DNA of 64,000 bases from Parafrigoribacterium_A sp035571875 (GTDB lineage: Bacteria; Actinomycetota; Actinomycetes; Actinomycetales; Microbacteriaceae): positions 28,028 through 92,027 of the forward strand of contig DATNBR010000050.1 of assembly GCA_035571875.1 (NCBI GenBank), written 5' to 3'. Shown one piece after another: positions 43,976-51,829 of this stretch. Under the pieces are notes generated by a model, which was given only the letters and a program-made list of their open reading frames with translations, ran no database searches and was not told the DNA's origin. Position 1 is the first letter of the stretch, and every line of letters begins with the position of its first letter. Position numbers and translations under genes: made by a program.

Positions 43976-43982
43976 GCCGCAC

Positions 43983-44057
43983 GTCGCTGGAAGTCGCGCC
44001 GAAGGCTCCGCCCATAGAGGCCCACCACGCCCAGCCTTCGGCGCGACTTCCAGCGAC
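43983..44057. repeat. Hairpin repeat, copy 2 (perfect 25-bp arms)
   Basis: Arms 43983-44007 and 44033-44057 are exact reverse complements; the 25-base loop is 44008-44032. Loop and inner arms match copy 1 at 14131-14206. The outer arms differ from copy 1 at three positions, and each change is matched on the opposite arm. Confidence 0.85.
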
Positions 44058-44090
44058 CGTCACTCGTTGAATCTCGAACGACGACACTCA

Positions 44091-44196
44091 CGCTGGTCGA
44101 GTAGGCGCGCAGCGCCGTATCGAGACCCCGACGCGGTGCTTTTCTGTTGTACGAGGCTGGGTTTCGATACGCTCGTGCCTCGCTACTCAACCAGCG
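44091..44196. repeat. 38-bp inverted repeat with GAGTAG...GTATCGA arms
   Basis: Left arm 44091-44128 and right arm 44159-44196 pair imperfectly (CGCTGGTCGAGTAG against CTACTCAACCAGCG; GTATCGAGACCC against GGGTTTCGATAC). The 30-base loop is unrelated. Arms of this type (GGTTGAGTAGCGAG, CGTATCGAAACC) are dispersed in many actinobacterial genomes. It lies between convergent genes and probably ends both transcripts. Confidence 0.8.
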
Positions 44197-44201
44197 GGTT
44201 C

Positions 44202-44981
44202 TCACACCGAGCGGCGGTAGGCCCGGAAGGCGAGGGTCGCGAGCGCCGTCATCACGACGGTGAGGCCCGCCAGCAGCCCCAGGTTCGCCCAGATGGCCGA
44301 CCAGTCCGGGGCATCCCGCAGCGCCTGCCTTCCCGCTACCACCGCCCACTCGAACGGGTTGAATCGCGCGACATTCCCCACCCACTCGGGTGAGAGCTTG
44401 GTGTCCATGATCGCCGAGCTCAAGAACATGAGCGGGAAGGAGATGAGCTGCGAAATGCCGATGAGCGCGGTCTGCTGCTTCGCGAGCAGTGCGATCGCGT
44501 TCGAGAACGCCGCGAACACGAAGGTCAGCAGCACCGCTGCGAGCAGCAGCACCGCGATGCCCGCCAACCCTCCCGCGAACCGGGCACCGGCGACCCAGGC
44601 GACGCCGAGCACCACGAGCGTCTGCAGCACGGTGAGCACGGCCTGGTAGAGCATCGAAGAGACGATGAGACCGGCACGGCTGGTGACCGAGGTGAGAAAC
44701 CTGTCCATCACTCCGCGATCCATGTCCTCGATGTAGCTCGTGCCGGCCCACGCGGAGCCGAACAGGGCCATCATCATGACGATCCCGGGCGTCAGGAAGA
44801 CGATGTAGTCGCTTCCGCCGCTGAATCCGGGGATGTTCACGACCGACCTGAACAGCTGCCCGAACAACAGCAGCCAGATGATCGGCTGGATGAGGTTCAT
44901 GACCAGAAAGGCGGGCATCCTCGCGAACGCCCTCAACTGCCGAGTGGTGAGGATGACGGTGTGGGTGATTGTCGTGCTCAT
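44202..44981 (-). CDS. ABC-2 type exporter permease (DrrB-like)
   Basis: A 259-residue membrane protein with about six helices and the ABC-2 permease motif (FNPFEWAVVAGRQALRD) near the C-terminus, as in daunorubicin-type DrrB. An external loop VNIPGFSGGSDYI follows helix 1. The ATG at 44981 overlaps the TGA of the ATPase gene, giving a two-gene exporter. Its 3' end abuts the 38-bp inverted repeat. The substrate is unknown. Confidence 0.9.
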   Translation of the reverse strand: MSTTITHTVILTTRQLRAFARMPAFLVMNLIQPIIWLLLFGQLFRSVVNIPGFSGGSDYIVFLTPGIVMMMALFGSAWAGTSYIEDMDRGVMDRFLTSVTSRAGLIVSSMLYQAVLTVLQTLVVLGVAWVAGARFAGGLAGIAVLLLAAVLLTFVFAAFSNAIALLAKQQTALIGISQLISFPLMFLSSAIMDTKLSPEWVGNVARFNPFEWAVVAGRQALRDAPDWSAIWANLGLLAGLTVVMTALATLAFRAYRRSV

Positions 44982-45973
44982 AGCGCGTTCTCCTTGCTGG
45001 TTGCGATGCTGTGTCCGGTGTGCCGGAGGTAGACGTCGTCGAGGCTCGGCCTCGCGACGGTGGCGGAGGCGACCTTCAGCCGCGCCTCGTCGAGTGCGGC
45101 GAGGAGCTGAGGCAGGGCCACCGAGCCGATGTCGGCCCTGGCACGCAGGGTGCGTCCGTCGGCGAGCACATCGTTCAGCCCCGATACTCGCGAGATCGCG
45201 CTCAGGGACCGGGCGACATCCGTGTCTGGGGCGAGCTCCACGAACACAGCGTCGCCGTGCAGGCCGTTCTTCAGCTCCTCCGGGGTGCCTTCGGCGACGA
45301 CCCTGCCGTGGTCCACGATCGCCAGTCTGCTGGCGAGCCGATCCGCCTCGTCGAGATAGTGCGTGGTGAGAAGCACCGTCATCCGCTCGACCCTGGCCAT
45401 CGCCTCGAGCTCGACCCACATCTCGGCGCGCGCCTCAGGATCGAGGCCGGTGGTCGGCTCGTCGAGGAAGAGCACCTCGGGCCGGTGCATGAGCCCGATC
45501 GCCACATCGAGCTTGCGGGCCATGCCGCCCGAGTAGGTCTTGACCTGGCGTCCGGCCGCCTCTGCGAGCGAGAAGCGATCGAGCAGTTCGGTGGCGCGTG
45601 CCTTCGCGTCTCTCGCGGCCATCCCCTGCAGTCGTCCGGCGAGCATGAGGTTCTCGACGCCCGTGTCCATCGGATCGGAGACCTGCTTCTGCGCGACGAA
45701 GCCGATGGCTCGGCGAACACGCTCCGGATGCCGGGCCACGTCGATCCCCGCGACCGTCGCCGAGCCGGAGTCGGCCTTCGATAGCGTCGCGAGGATCTTC
45801 ACGGTGGTGGACTTGCCCGCCCCGTTCGGACCGAGCAGTCCGAAAATCGTGCCTGGTTCTGCTTCGAAACTGAGGCCGTCGAGGGCCGCGAGCCTGGGCT
45901 TGCCGCGGCCGCCCGGATAGCTCTTGCTGAGTTGTCTCGCCTGCAGCGCGGGCGAGGTGGATGAGTGTGCCAC
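44978..45973 (-). CDS. ABC exporter ATP-binding protein (DrrA-like)
   Basis: A 331-residue ATPase: Walker A GPNGAGKST, signature YSGGMARKLD, Walker B VLFLDEPTTGLD, H-loop TTHYLDEAD, and a C-terminal DrrA-type extension ending in SLDDVYLRHTGHSI. The start is the GTG at 45973, behind AAGGAG, which lies inside a small hairpin. It forms an exporter with the overlapping permease. A longer upstream frame exists but overlaps the intergenic hairpins and lacks conservation. Confidence 0.92.
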   Translation of the reverse strand: MAHSSTSPALQARQLSKSYPGGRGKPRLAALDGLSFEAEPGTIFGLLGPNGAGKSTTVKILATLSKADSGSATVAGIDVARHPERVRRAIGFVAQKQVSDPMDTGVENLMLAGRLQGMAARDAKARATELLDRFSLAEAAGRQVKTYSGGMARKLDVAIGLMHRPEVLFLDEPTTGLDPEARAEMWVELEAMARVERMTVLLTTHYLDEADRLASRLAIVDHGRVVAEGTPEELKNGLHGDAVFVELAPDTDVARSLSAISRVSGLNDVLADGRTLRARADIGSVALPQLLAALDEARLKVASATVARPSLDDVYLRHTGHSIATSKENAL

Positions 45974-45976
45974 GAG

Positions 45977-45997
45977 GGCTCCTTTGTGGTTGGAGCC
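45977..45997 (-). promoter_or_regulatory. RBS-sequestering hairpin before the DrrA-like gene
   Basis: On the minus strand GGCTCC pairs with GGAGCC around a nine-base loop, and the second arm is the Shine-Dalgarno (AAAGGAGCC) of the GTG at 45973. Folding would hide the ribosome binding site. Confidence 0.45.
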
Positions 45998-46105
45998 TCT
46001 CGCGCGCGAAAGCTGCGCGACCGTCGCAGCCTCTGACCGTATGCTGGCCTCGAGACTCCTGGTGGCTGTTGACGCAGATCCCGCGTGCGGGAGACCGGGG
46101 TTTCG

Positions 46106-46135
46106 GTGGCTCGGATGTTCCAGCATCCGGGCCAC
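46106..46135 (-). terminator. Hairpin downstream of the PadR-linked membrane gene
   Basis: Arms 46106-46117 (GTGGCTCGGATG) and 46124-46135 (CATCCGGGCCAC) pair at 11 of 12 positions with a six-base loop. It lies 18 bases past the stop of the gene at 46153. No T-tract. Confidence 0.5.
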
Positions 46136-46152
46136 ACTCTGGTGTGGTGGTG

Positions 46153-47076
46153 TCAGCGGTCCTTTCGTGCCGCATCGTCGCGGGACGGGAACAGCATCCG
46201 CGCGAGGGTCAGGAAGAAGATGGCGAACCCGGCGAGCAGCGCGAGCCACGACCAGGCGAAGCCCGTCGTGGCGCTCAGCACCACGAAGGCGGCGAAGGCG
46301 AGCAGCCAGATCACGACGGTGTAGATGCCGAATCGTGCCGCCGCGACCGGATCCTGGGTGAAGCGATCCTCGACCTGGTGCTCGCGTGCTGCCGTGCGCA
46401 CCCAAGCCTTCTTGCGATTCGTCTGGGTCGCGCCGAGGAGGGCGAACAGCACGATCGCGGCGACGACGCCGATTGCTGCGAACGCTATCGTCCACACGGG
46501 CAGCGTTCCCAGCGCAACGAGCCCGCCGAATTCGAGGCCGTAGACGGCGAGCAGGGAGGCGAAGAAGTAACCCCCAGCGCGCTTGCCGGGCATCGGATGA
46601 TTCGTGGTCGTCTCCTGAGCGAGTGAATCTCCCACGATCCATCCTGTGGCGGTCGCGACGATGCCGGCCAGGCCGATGATCACGCCCATCGGGAGCGAAA
46701 GCACTTCGGCGGCGCCGAGGGCGGTGAGGAGGATGCCGACGACGATGGCAAGCGCCGCGACGACGATGCCGACGACGAAGACGGGTTTCGGGCGCACTCG
46801 ATAGACGAGGTACGCGTTCGACTCGGAGCGCGGTGCAGGCTCGCTCGGGCCACCGCCATCGAGCTGTTCGATGAGTTCGTGGATGTCGCCGAGTTCGTCG
46901 ACCGCCCTCGTCGCGGCCGTGCTCGCATCCATCCCGCCCGCGGTCAGTTCGTCGACACGGGCGGCGAGGTTGCCGCGAATCTCCTCCTTCAGGTCCTGGA
47001 TCTCGGGGGTCATCTCGATTCCGCCGAAGGCCTCGTCCAGGTACCGGTGGATGTTCGAGTTGTCGATCGCGTTCAT
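46153..47076 (-). CDS. Permease-prefix/DUF1700-like membrane protein, PadR partner
   Basis: A 307-residue protein. The soluble N-terminus (about residues 1-85) has the helical pattern IQDLKEEIRGNLAARVDELT and AVDELGDIHELIEQL seen in PadR-associated DUF1700/permease-prefix proteins. It is followed by about six membrane helices. A basic tail closes the protein. It overlaps the PadR stop by four bases, so regulator and membrane protein are co-translated. The family is thought to modulate the linked regulator or transporter; the mechanism is unknown. Confidence 0.8.
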   Translation of the reverse strand: MNAIDNSNIHRYLDEAFGGIEMTPEIQDLKEEIRGNLAARVDELTAGGMDASTAATRAVDELGDIHELIEQLDGGGPSEPAPRSESNAYLVYRVRPKPVFVVGIVVAALAIVVGILLTALGAAEVLSLPMGVIIGLAGIVATATGWIVGDSLAQETTTNHPMPGKRAGGYFFASLLAVYGLEFGGLVALGTLPVWTIAFAAIGVVAAIVLFALLGATQTNRKKAWVRTAAREHQVEDRFTQDPVAAARFGIYTVVIWLLAFAAFVVLSATTGFAWSWLALLAGFAIFFLTLARMLFPSRDDAARKDR

Positions 47077-47459
47077 TCTGCGCCGCCTTTCACGTTCAGG
47101 AGAGAGTTGATGATGCGCTGAGTGGCCGTCCAGTCGCGCACGTTCTGCAGATACACGGCCCGGCCGGCATCGGTGATGCGGTAGTACTTGCGCCTGCCGC
47201 CCTGGGTCTCGTCGCCCCAGTAGGCCTCGACCAGGCCGTCCTTGGCGAGCCTGCGAAAGGTCGCGTAGAGGGTCGCTTCCTTGATCTCGTACCTGCCGCC
47301 GGTCGCATCCCGGATCGTCTTGTAGATCTCGAATCCGTACTGGTCGCCCGTGCGCAGTACGCCGAGCACGATCGTGTCGGTGTGGCCGCGCAGCAGGTCA
47401 GAGGCGAATGCCTCGGACTGCCGCGCGCTCGCTGCGGCAGCGTCTGAGTTCACTGTCAT
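47073..47459 (-). CDS. PadR-family transcriptional regulator
   Basis: A 128-residue winged-helix regulator: LRGHTDTIVLGVLRTGDQYG, then YEIKEATLYATFRRLAKDGL and the wing GGRRKYYRITDAGR. The start is the ATG at 47459; a TTG 12 codons upstream is possible but the -10 TACAGT sits only seven bases before the ATG. First gene of an operon with the membrane partner and probably the ABC exporter beyond it. Direct repeats just upstream are a candidate operator. Confidence 0.92.
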   Translation of the reverse strand: MTVNSDAAAASARQSEAFASDLLRGHTDTIVLGVLRTGDQYGFEIYKTIRDATGGRYEIKEATLYATFRRLAKDGLVEAYWGDETQGGRRKYYRITDAGRAVYLQNVRDWTATQRIINSLLNVKGGAE

Positions 47460-47465
47460 GCCTAG

Positions 47466-47492
47466 TACTGTATCAGACACACTACTGTCACA
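47466..47492 (-). promoter_or_regulatory. padR promoter with direct-repeat operator candidate
   Basis: On the minus strand TACAGT (47472-47467) is a -10 box seven bases before the ATG at 47459. The plus-strand decamers TACTGTATCA (47466-47475) and TACTGTCACA (47483-47492) are direct repeats 17 bases apart, overlapping the promoter. Confidence 0.45.
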
Positions 47493-47527
47493 CAACGATA
47501 TACGTACCCGGCGCGCGGACTCGAGTC

Positions 47528-47588
47528 CGCGAGGTGCGACTTCTGGCCGCTGTGGGCGCGCGTGAGCGGCCGAAACTGGTACCTCGCG
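47528..47588. repeat. 24-bp imperfect inverted repeat
   Basis: Arms 47528-47551 and 47565-47588 pair in their outer eight bases (CGCGAGGT/ACCTCGCG) and inner seven (GGCCGCT/AGCGGCC), with mismatches between. It lies between the asparaginase end and the padR promoter; a terminator for the asparaginase gene or a dispersed repeat. A perfect GGACTCGAGTCC palindrome adjoins it (47517-47528). Confidence 0.65.
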
Positions 47589-47603
47589 ACGCGCGACGGC
47601 TGG

Positions 47604-48650
47604 TTAGGGGAGGATGCCGTCGGCGAGACGGATCTGCCCGACGGGCAGGCCGCCGCCGAGCACCGGCGCGGTGAGCTCGCGCGCGACGACGGCTGCCAGC
47701 GCGGCATCGACGACACCGACCGAGGCGAGGATGCGGAGAGCCACGAGAAACCCGGCCCGGCGGCCTCCATCGAGCATCTTGAGCGCGACCGCGGTGCCGT
47801 CGGGCCCGCCGACCACCATGACGCCCTCGGCGCCGGCCTTGGCGAAGAGCCCCAGCCTCTCGATGATCACGGTGTCGGGTTCACCCGGGCCGTCGATCGC
47901 CCACGGGTTCGCGCGCACCGCGGAGATGAGGCTGGCGGCCGGCCCGGAGGGGTCGGTTGCGGGGGAGCCCGCGACGCGAGCGATGGCCGTGGCGAGGCCG
48001 CGCAGGGTGATGGCGAACAGCGGCGCACCGCATCCGTCGACGCCCGTGTGAGCGACGCTCTCACCCGCGAACTCCTCGATAGTCTGCCGCACCAGGTGCT
48101 GCAGCGGATGCGCGGGGTCGAGGTAGGTGTCGATCGGCCAGTCGTTCTGCACGCAGGCCGCGAGGAACGCCGCGTGTTTGCCCGAGCAGTTCATCATGAC
48201 ACGGCGCCTGCCGAGCCTGGCCATACGGGCGGCGAAGGCGGAATCCGCATCGTCGGGCCAGTCGGCCGGGCACCGCAGCGCGGATTCGTCGAGAGCTGCC
48301 GAATCGAGGATCTCGCGCACGACCGCAACGTGACGCTCGGTTCCGGTGTGGCTCGCGGTGGCGAGGGCGAGCCGTTCGCCGTCGAGCGCGAGGCCGGATC
48401 GCAGAACGGCGATCGCCTGCAGCGGCTTGAGCGAGGAACGGGGGTAGAGCAGGGCTTGGGCGTCTCCCCAGGCTCGAAGCACCGTGCCATCGGCCCTGGC
48501 GACGACCGCCGCACCGAGGTGACGCGACTCGATCATGCCCGAGCGCTCGACCACGGCGAGTTCGACTGAACCCGCGGCATCGAGCGGAGCGGCAGAGGAA
48601 GACGCGGCAGAGGAGGCGGCGGCAGAGGAGGCGGCGGCGTGATCGGTCAT
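47604..48650 (-). CDS. Asparaginase family protein (L-asparaginase II type)
   Basis: A 348-residue protein of the COG4448 asparaginase family (not the classical AnsA/B fold signature). Family motifs visible: VERSGMIESRH, LYPRSSLKPLQAIA with the Ser and Lys implicated in catalysis in this family, ATASHTGTERH, MNCSGKHAAF, GVDGCGAPLFAIT. It presumably hydrolyses asparagine to aspartate and ammonia. The first 25 residues are a low-complexity Ala/Ser stretch coded by near-perfect tandem repeats, which are not part of the conserved fold. ATG 48650; -10 candidate TATGTT nine bases upstream of it. Confidence 0.88.
   Translation of the reverse strand: MTDHAAASSAAASSAASSSAAPLDAAGSVELAVVERSGMIESRHLGAAVVARADGTVLRAWGDAQALLYPRSSLKPLQAIAVLRSGLALDGERLALATASHTGTERHVAVVREILDSAALDESALRCPADWPDDADSAFAARMARLGRRRVMMNCSGKHAAFLAACVQNDWPIDTYLDPAHPLQHLVRQTIEEFAGESVAHTGVDGCGAPLFAITLRGLATAIARVAGSPATDPSGPAASLISAVRANPWAIDGPGEPDTVIIERLGLFAKAGAEGVMVVGGPDGTAVALKMLDGGRRAGFLVALRILASVGVVDAALAAVVARELTAPVLGGGLPVGQIRLADGILP
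48593..48640. repeat. Short tandem repeat in the asparaginase N-terminus
   Basis: Units of GCAGAGGAGGCGGCG and close variants (GCAGAGGAAGACGCG) repeat about three times, coding the ASSAA-type run. All units are 15 bases, so copy changes keep the frame. Confidence 0.7.
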
Positions 48651-48703
48651 GGTGACTCGAACATACCGCCGAGCCGAGCGCGACCGACGATTAGCGCGCG
48701 GAG

Positions 48704-48709
48704 TAGCGT
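48704..48709 (+). promoter_or_regulatory. -10 box, leaderless promoter of the OsmC gene
   Basis: TAGCGT lies six bases before the ATG at 48716, with spacer tgcagc. No RBS. Confidence 0.5.
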
Positions 48710-48715
48710 TGCAGC

Positions 48716-49195
48716 ATGAACCTCGAGCACCACTACTCCATCGCTCTCGACTGGACCGGCAACCGTGGATCGGGCACGAGCGGCTACCGCGACTACGGTC
48801 GGGATCACGTGCTGTCTGCCGAGGGAAAGCACGACATCGCCGGTTCGAGCGACCGCACCTTCCACGGCGACGCCGACCGCTGGAACCCCGAAGAGCTGCT
48901 GCTCAGCGCCCTCAGCCAGTGCCACCTGCTCAGCTACCTGCACGTCGCGTCGAGCCGCGGCGTCGTGGTCACCGCTTACACCGACAAGCCGATCGGCACG
49001 ATGACGCAGACCCCGGATGGCGGCGGCCACTTCACCGAGGTAACCCTGCGACCCGTCGTCACCGTGCAGTCGGCGGGCATGGTGGACGCGGCCAGGGACG
49101 CGCACCACGAGGCGAGTCTCAAGTGCTTCATCGCGGCATCCGTGAACTTCCCGGTGCTGCACGAGCCGGAGATCCGCGTGGAGTCCGCGGCCTGA
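48716..49195 (+). CDS. OsmC-family peroxiredoxin-like protein
   Basis: A 159-residue protein of the OsmC/Ohr superfamily, thiol-dependent reductases of organic hydroperoxides. Both redox cysteines are present, in LSALSQCHLLSYLH and HHEASLKCFIAASVN. The SDRTFHGDADRWNPEELLL stretch carries the conserved Arg/Glu network. The ATG at 48716 is set by a leaderless promoter divergent from asparaginase. The gene converges with the response regulator, three bases apart. Confidence 0.9.
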   Translation: MNLEHHYSIALDWTGNRGSGTSGYRDYGRDHVLSAEGKHDIAGSSDRTFHGDADRWNPEELLLSALSQCHLLSYLHVASSRGVVVTAYTDKPIGTMTQTPDGGGHFTEVTLRPVVTVQSAGMVDAARDAHHEASLKCFIAASVNFPVLHEPEIRVESAA

Positions 49196-49198
49196 GGC

Positions 49199-49810
49199 CT
49201 AGGCCGGCAGCCAGCCGTTCTCCTCGGCGATCGTCACGGCATCCGCCCGGTTTCGAGCGTTCGTCTTGCCGATGGCGCTCGACAGGTAGTTGCGCACCGT
49301 GCCCTGGGAGAGGTGCAGGCTTCGCGCGATGTCCGCGATCGAGCCGCGCGCCCGTGCGGCACTGAGCACATCGGTCTCGCGCTCGGTGAGCGGTGAGTCC
49401 CCGCTCGTGAGCGTCTCGGCGGCGAGCGTCGGATCGACAACGCGAAGTCCGGATGCGACTCTGCGCACGGCATCCGCCAACTGGCGTGCCGGCGTGTCCT
49501 TCACGACGAATCCGCTGGCTCCCGCCTGCATCGCGCGTCGCAGGTAGCCGGGGCGGCCGAAGGTCGTGACCATGAGGATCTGGCAGGCGGGTAGGGCCTT
49601 CTTCAGCAGCGCCGCGGCTGCGATCCCGTCGAGACCGGGCATGTCGACGTCGAGCAGCGCGACCTCCGGCGTCGATTCGAGCGCCGCAGCGACGACCTCA
49701 TCGCCGCGCCCCACCTCCGCGACAACCTCGATGTCGTGTTCGAGCCCGAGCAGTGCCGCGAGTGCGCCGCGCACGAGTGCCTGGTCGTCGGCGATGAGCA
49801 GCCGGATCAC
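49199..49810 (-). CDS. NarL/LuxR-family response regulator
   Basis: A 203-residue regulator. The receiver domain has the acidic pair in LIADDQ and phospho-acceptor Asp54 (VALLDVDMPGLDG), with Thr and Lys positions later (MVTTFG; VVKDTPARQL). The C-terminal LuxR helix-turn-helix reads SIADIARSLHLSQGTVRNYL. The GTG start at 49810 overlaps the kinase stop. Closest in style to DesR/LiaR-type regulators that control adjacent ABC-2 exporters; a suitable inverted repeat is found at 52851-52871. Confidence 0.93.
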   Translation of the reverse strand: MIRLLIADDQALVRGALAALLGLEHDIEVVAEVGRGDEVVAAALESTPEVALLDVDMPGLDGIAAAALLKKALPACQILMVTTFGRPGYLRRAMQAGASGFVVKDTPARQLADAVRRVASGLRVVDPTLAAETLTSGDSPLTERETDVLSAARARGSIADIARSLHLSQGTVRNYLSSAIGKTNARNRADAVTIAEENGWLPA

Positions 49811-50928
49811 AGCGAGACTCGCAGGGAGAACCCGCCCGAGGAGGAGCGGCCGATCGTCATCCGCGCATCGAGGGGAGCGATGCGTTCACGAAGCCCGGCG
49901 AGCCCGGATCCGCCGGCAGAGCCCGTGATCGGGCCGCGCCCGTCATCGAGCACTTCGACGAAGGTGGCGCCGAGCACCACCGTGCATACCGTGGCGCCCG
50001 AGTGACGCACGACGTTCGTGACGCCCTCCCGAATCACCCAGCCGAAGGGTTCGCGCAGTCTCGCCGGCACGATGTCGACGCTTCCCGGCAGCTCGGCGCG
50101 GATGCCCGAGGCCTCGAGCGCAGATCTCGCGTTCGTGAGCTCCGCGGCCACGTTGGTGCCGCGGAAGCCCGCGACGGTGGACCGCACGTCGGCGAGGGCA
50201 CCCCGGGCGAGCTCCTCGACCTCGGCGATCTCCCTGCTCGCTCGCGCCGGATCGGTGTCGATGAGGGCGCCGGCGAGCTCCGCCTTCACCGTGATGACGG
50301 TGAGGGAGTGTCCGAGGATGTCGTGCATATCGCGGCCGACGCGCGAGCGCTCCTGCTCCACCGCGAGCCGTGCCATCTCGTGTTGGGTCGCTCGAAGCTG
50401 GTTGGTGCTCTGGATCTGCCGGGCGAAGGCCGCCATCATGAGCGAGACCGACGCGATGATCGCCGGCAGTGCGAAGAGCGCGTCGCCCGTCACCCCGTCG
50501 CGAAGCTCGAAGATCACCGCGGCGACCGTGAGCACGGCGATGTAGGCGAAGACCCACCGCATCCGCACCAGGCTCATCGCGGCCGCGACGCCCACGTAGG
50601 TCCACAGCGAGTACACACCCCAGTCGAGCCAGGGAAGGAGCGTGAAGGAGAGGGCCCAGAGCGCGGTCGGCGCCAGCAGCCGAACCCGGGGAGGCATTCC
50701 CCAGTTGAGCGGCGGAATCACGGCGAAGACCACGGCGAAGAGCACGAGGAGCAGAACAATGATGACCCGGTCGCCGCTCCCGGGGTAATAGCCGAAGAGC
50801 TCGATTCCCGAGTTCACGAGCCAGGTGAGACCCACGAGAGCGCCAAGGTACCAGCGCCTGGCGCCGGGCCGCGCGAGGCTGTGCCAGACGCTGGTGGAAG
50901 CAGCGCTCGAATCCCACATGCCCGTCAC
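49807..50928 (-). CDS. Sensor histidine kinase (HisKA_3, DesK-like)
   Basis: A 373-residue kinase with about five membrane helices in residues 25-170 and almost no external loops, so it probably senses an intramembrane signal. The HisKA_3 dimerisation helix carries His202 in GRDMHDILGHSL. The ATPase domain has VIREGVTNVVRHSGAT and DDGRG plus GLAGLRERI. The start is the GTG at 50928, seven bases after a TACTAT -10 box; an ATG nine bases later is also possible. Pairs with the response regulator by a 4-base overlap. Confidence 0.9.
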   Translation of the reverse strand: MTGMWDSSAASTSVWHSLARPGARRWYLGALVGLTWLVNSGIELFGYYPGSGDRVIIVLLLVLFAVVFAVIPPLNWGMPPRVRLLAPTALWALSFTLLPWLDWGVYSLWTYVGVAAAMSLVRMRWVFAYIAVLTVAAVIFELRDGVTGDALFALPAIIASVSLMMAAFARQIQSTNQLRATQHEMARLAVEQERSRVGRDMHDILGHSLTVITVKAELAGALIDTDPARASREIAEVEELARGALADVRSTVAGFRGTNVAAELTNARSALEASGIRAELPGSVDIVPARLREPFGWVIREGVTNVVRHSGATVCTVVLGATFVEVLDDGRGPITGSAGGSGLAGLRERIAPLDARMTIGRSSSGGFSLRVSL

Positions 50929-50935
50929 GCTGTCG

Positions 50936-50941
50936 ATAGTA
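50936..50941 (-). promoter_or_regulatory. -10 box, leaderless promoter of the histidine kinase
   Basis: TACTAT on the minus strand ends seven bases before the GTG at 50928. It gives the two-component pair a promoter separate from the ABC exporter genes upstream. Confidence 0.55.
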
Positions 50942-50953
50942 ACGGCACGCGCA

Positions 50954-50985
50954 TCCGGGAGCCCCGACCAAGCGGGGCTCCCGGA
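50954..50985. terminator. 13-bp perfect hairpin after the ABC-2 permease
   Basis: TCCGGGAGCCCCG (50954-50966) pairs perfectly with CGGGGCTCCCGGA (50973-50985) around a six-base loop. It lies about 20 bases past the permease stop and just upstream of the kinase promoter. No T-tract follows on the minus strand. Confidence 0.65.
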
Positions 50986-51005
50986 CGCACGTGTGTCGGC
51001 GATGC

Positions 51006-51827
51006 TCACACCCGCTTCGTGTCTCGGCGGAACATGAGTGCCGCGCCGGCGCTGAACAGCACGAGCCAGGCGATCACATTCACCACCGCCGCCCACTCGA
51101 CGGTGCCGCCGAGAAGCGGAAGCCTCGCGATCTCGCCGAGCCCGTAGACGGGCGTCCACTTGGCCAGGTCCTGCACGAGCTGCGGGAACTGGCTGAGCGG
51201 CGTGAACAGGCCGCCGAACAGCGCGAGGATCGCGAGGATCGGCCCGAGGAACTGCATGACGTTCTCCGAGGGCACCGTGTATCCCATGAACAGGCCGAGC
51301 GCTGTGAAGACGAGCGAACCGAGCCAGGCGGCGAGCCCGGAGAGGATCCAGACGTCGAGCGGCATCGTCACGCCGCAGATCGCGCCGGCGACGAAGGTGG
51401 CGACGACGGCGAGCAGTCCGAGCGCGAGGGTGGCGACGACCTTGAGCGCGATGTACGCCACCGGGTTCACCGGTGTGAGCCGCAGCTGCCTGCTCCAACC
51501 GGTTGCCCGTTCGACCGCGACGGCACCGCCGCCGGCGGTGGAGGTGACCATGGCGCCGTAGACGGCCATCGAGATGAGGATGTACGCGGCGACGGAGAGG
51601 CCTCCCTTGCTGACCGGCACTCCGGTGAGCGAGGTGTCTTTGAGGGGGAGGCCCACGATGAGGAACAGCACGATGGGCATGACCACCGTGAACACGAGGG
51701 TCCGGCGATTGCGCACGCTGCGGCGCAGCTCGATGAGCAGGAACGTGAGGTTGAACCCACCGAGCGGGGGCACCCTGCGTTCGAGGCGGGCTGACGCGGT
51801 TGAGAGAGAGGGAGCGATCGTGGTCAT
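51006..51827 (-). CDS. ABC-2 type exporter permease
   Basis: A 273-residue permease with about six helices and a polar N-terminal tail. It has the ABC-2 pattern of a cytoplasmic RSVRNRRTLVF segment before helix 1 and the LSQFPQLVQDLAKWTPVYGL amphipathic stretch before the last helix. ATG 51827, two bases after the ATPase stop. It forms an exporter with the ATPase at 51830 and lies beside a two-component system, the usual arrangement for antimicrobial-peptide or lipid-stress exporters. Confidence 0.9.
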   Translation of the reverse strand: MTTIAPSLSTASARLERRVPPLGGFNLTFLLIELRRSVRNRRTLVFTVVMPIVLFLIVGLPLKDTSLTGVPVSKGGLSVAAYILISMAVYGAMVTSTAGGGAVAVERATGWSRQLRLTPVNPVAYIALKVVATLALGLLAVVATFVAGAICGVTMPLDVWILSGLAAWLGSLVFTALGLFMGYTVPSENVMQFLGPILAILALFGGLFTPLSQFPQLVQDLAKWTPVYGLGEIARLPLLGGTVEWAAVVNVIAWLVLFSAGAALMFRRDTKRV

Positions 51828-51829
51828 GG

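Noticed and set aside
44091..44196. Terminal inverted repeats of an insertion sequence
   Set aside because: Only about 30 bases lie between the arms, with no transposase and no evident target duplication; a dispersed hairpin repeat fits better.
47460..47495. A TTG start for the PadR gene 12 codons upstream
   Set aside because: The -10 box TACAGT lies inside that extension, seven bases before the ATG at 47459.
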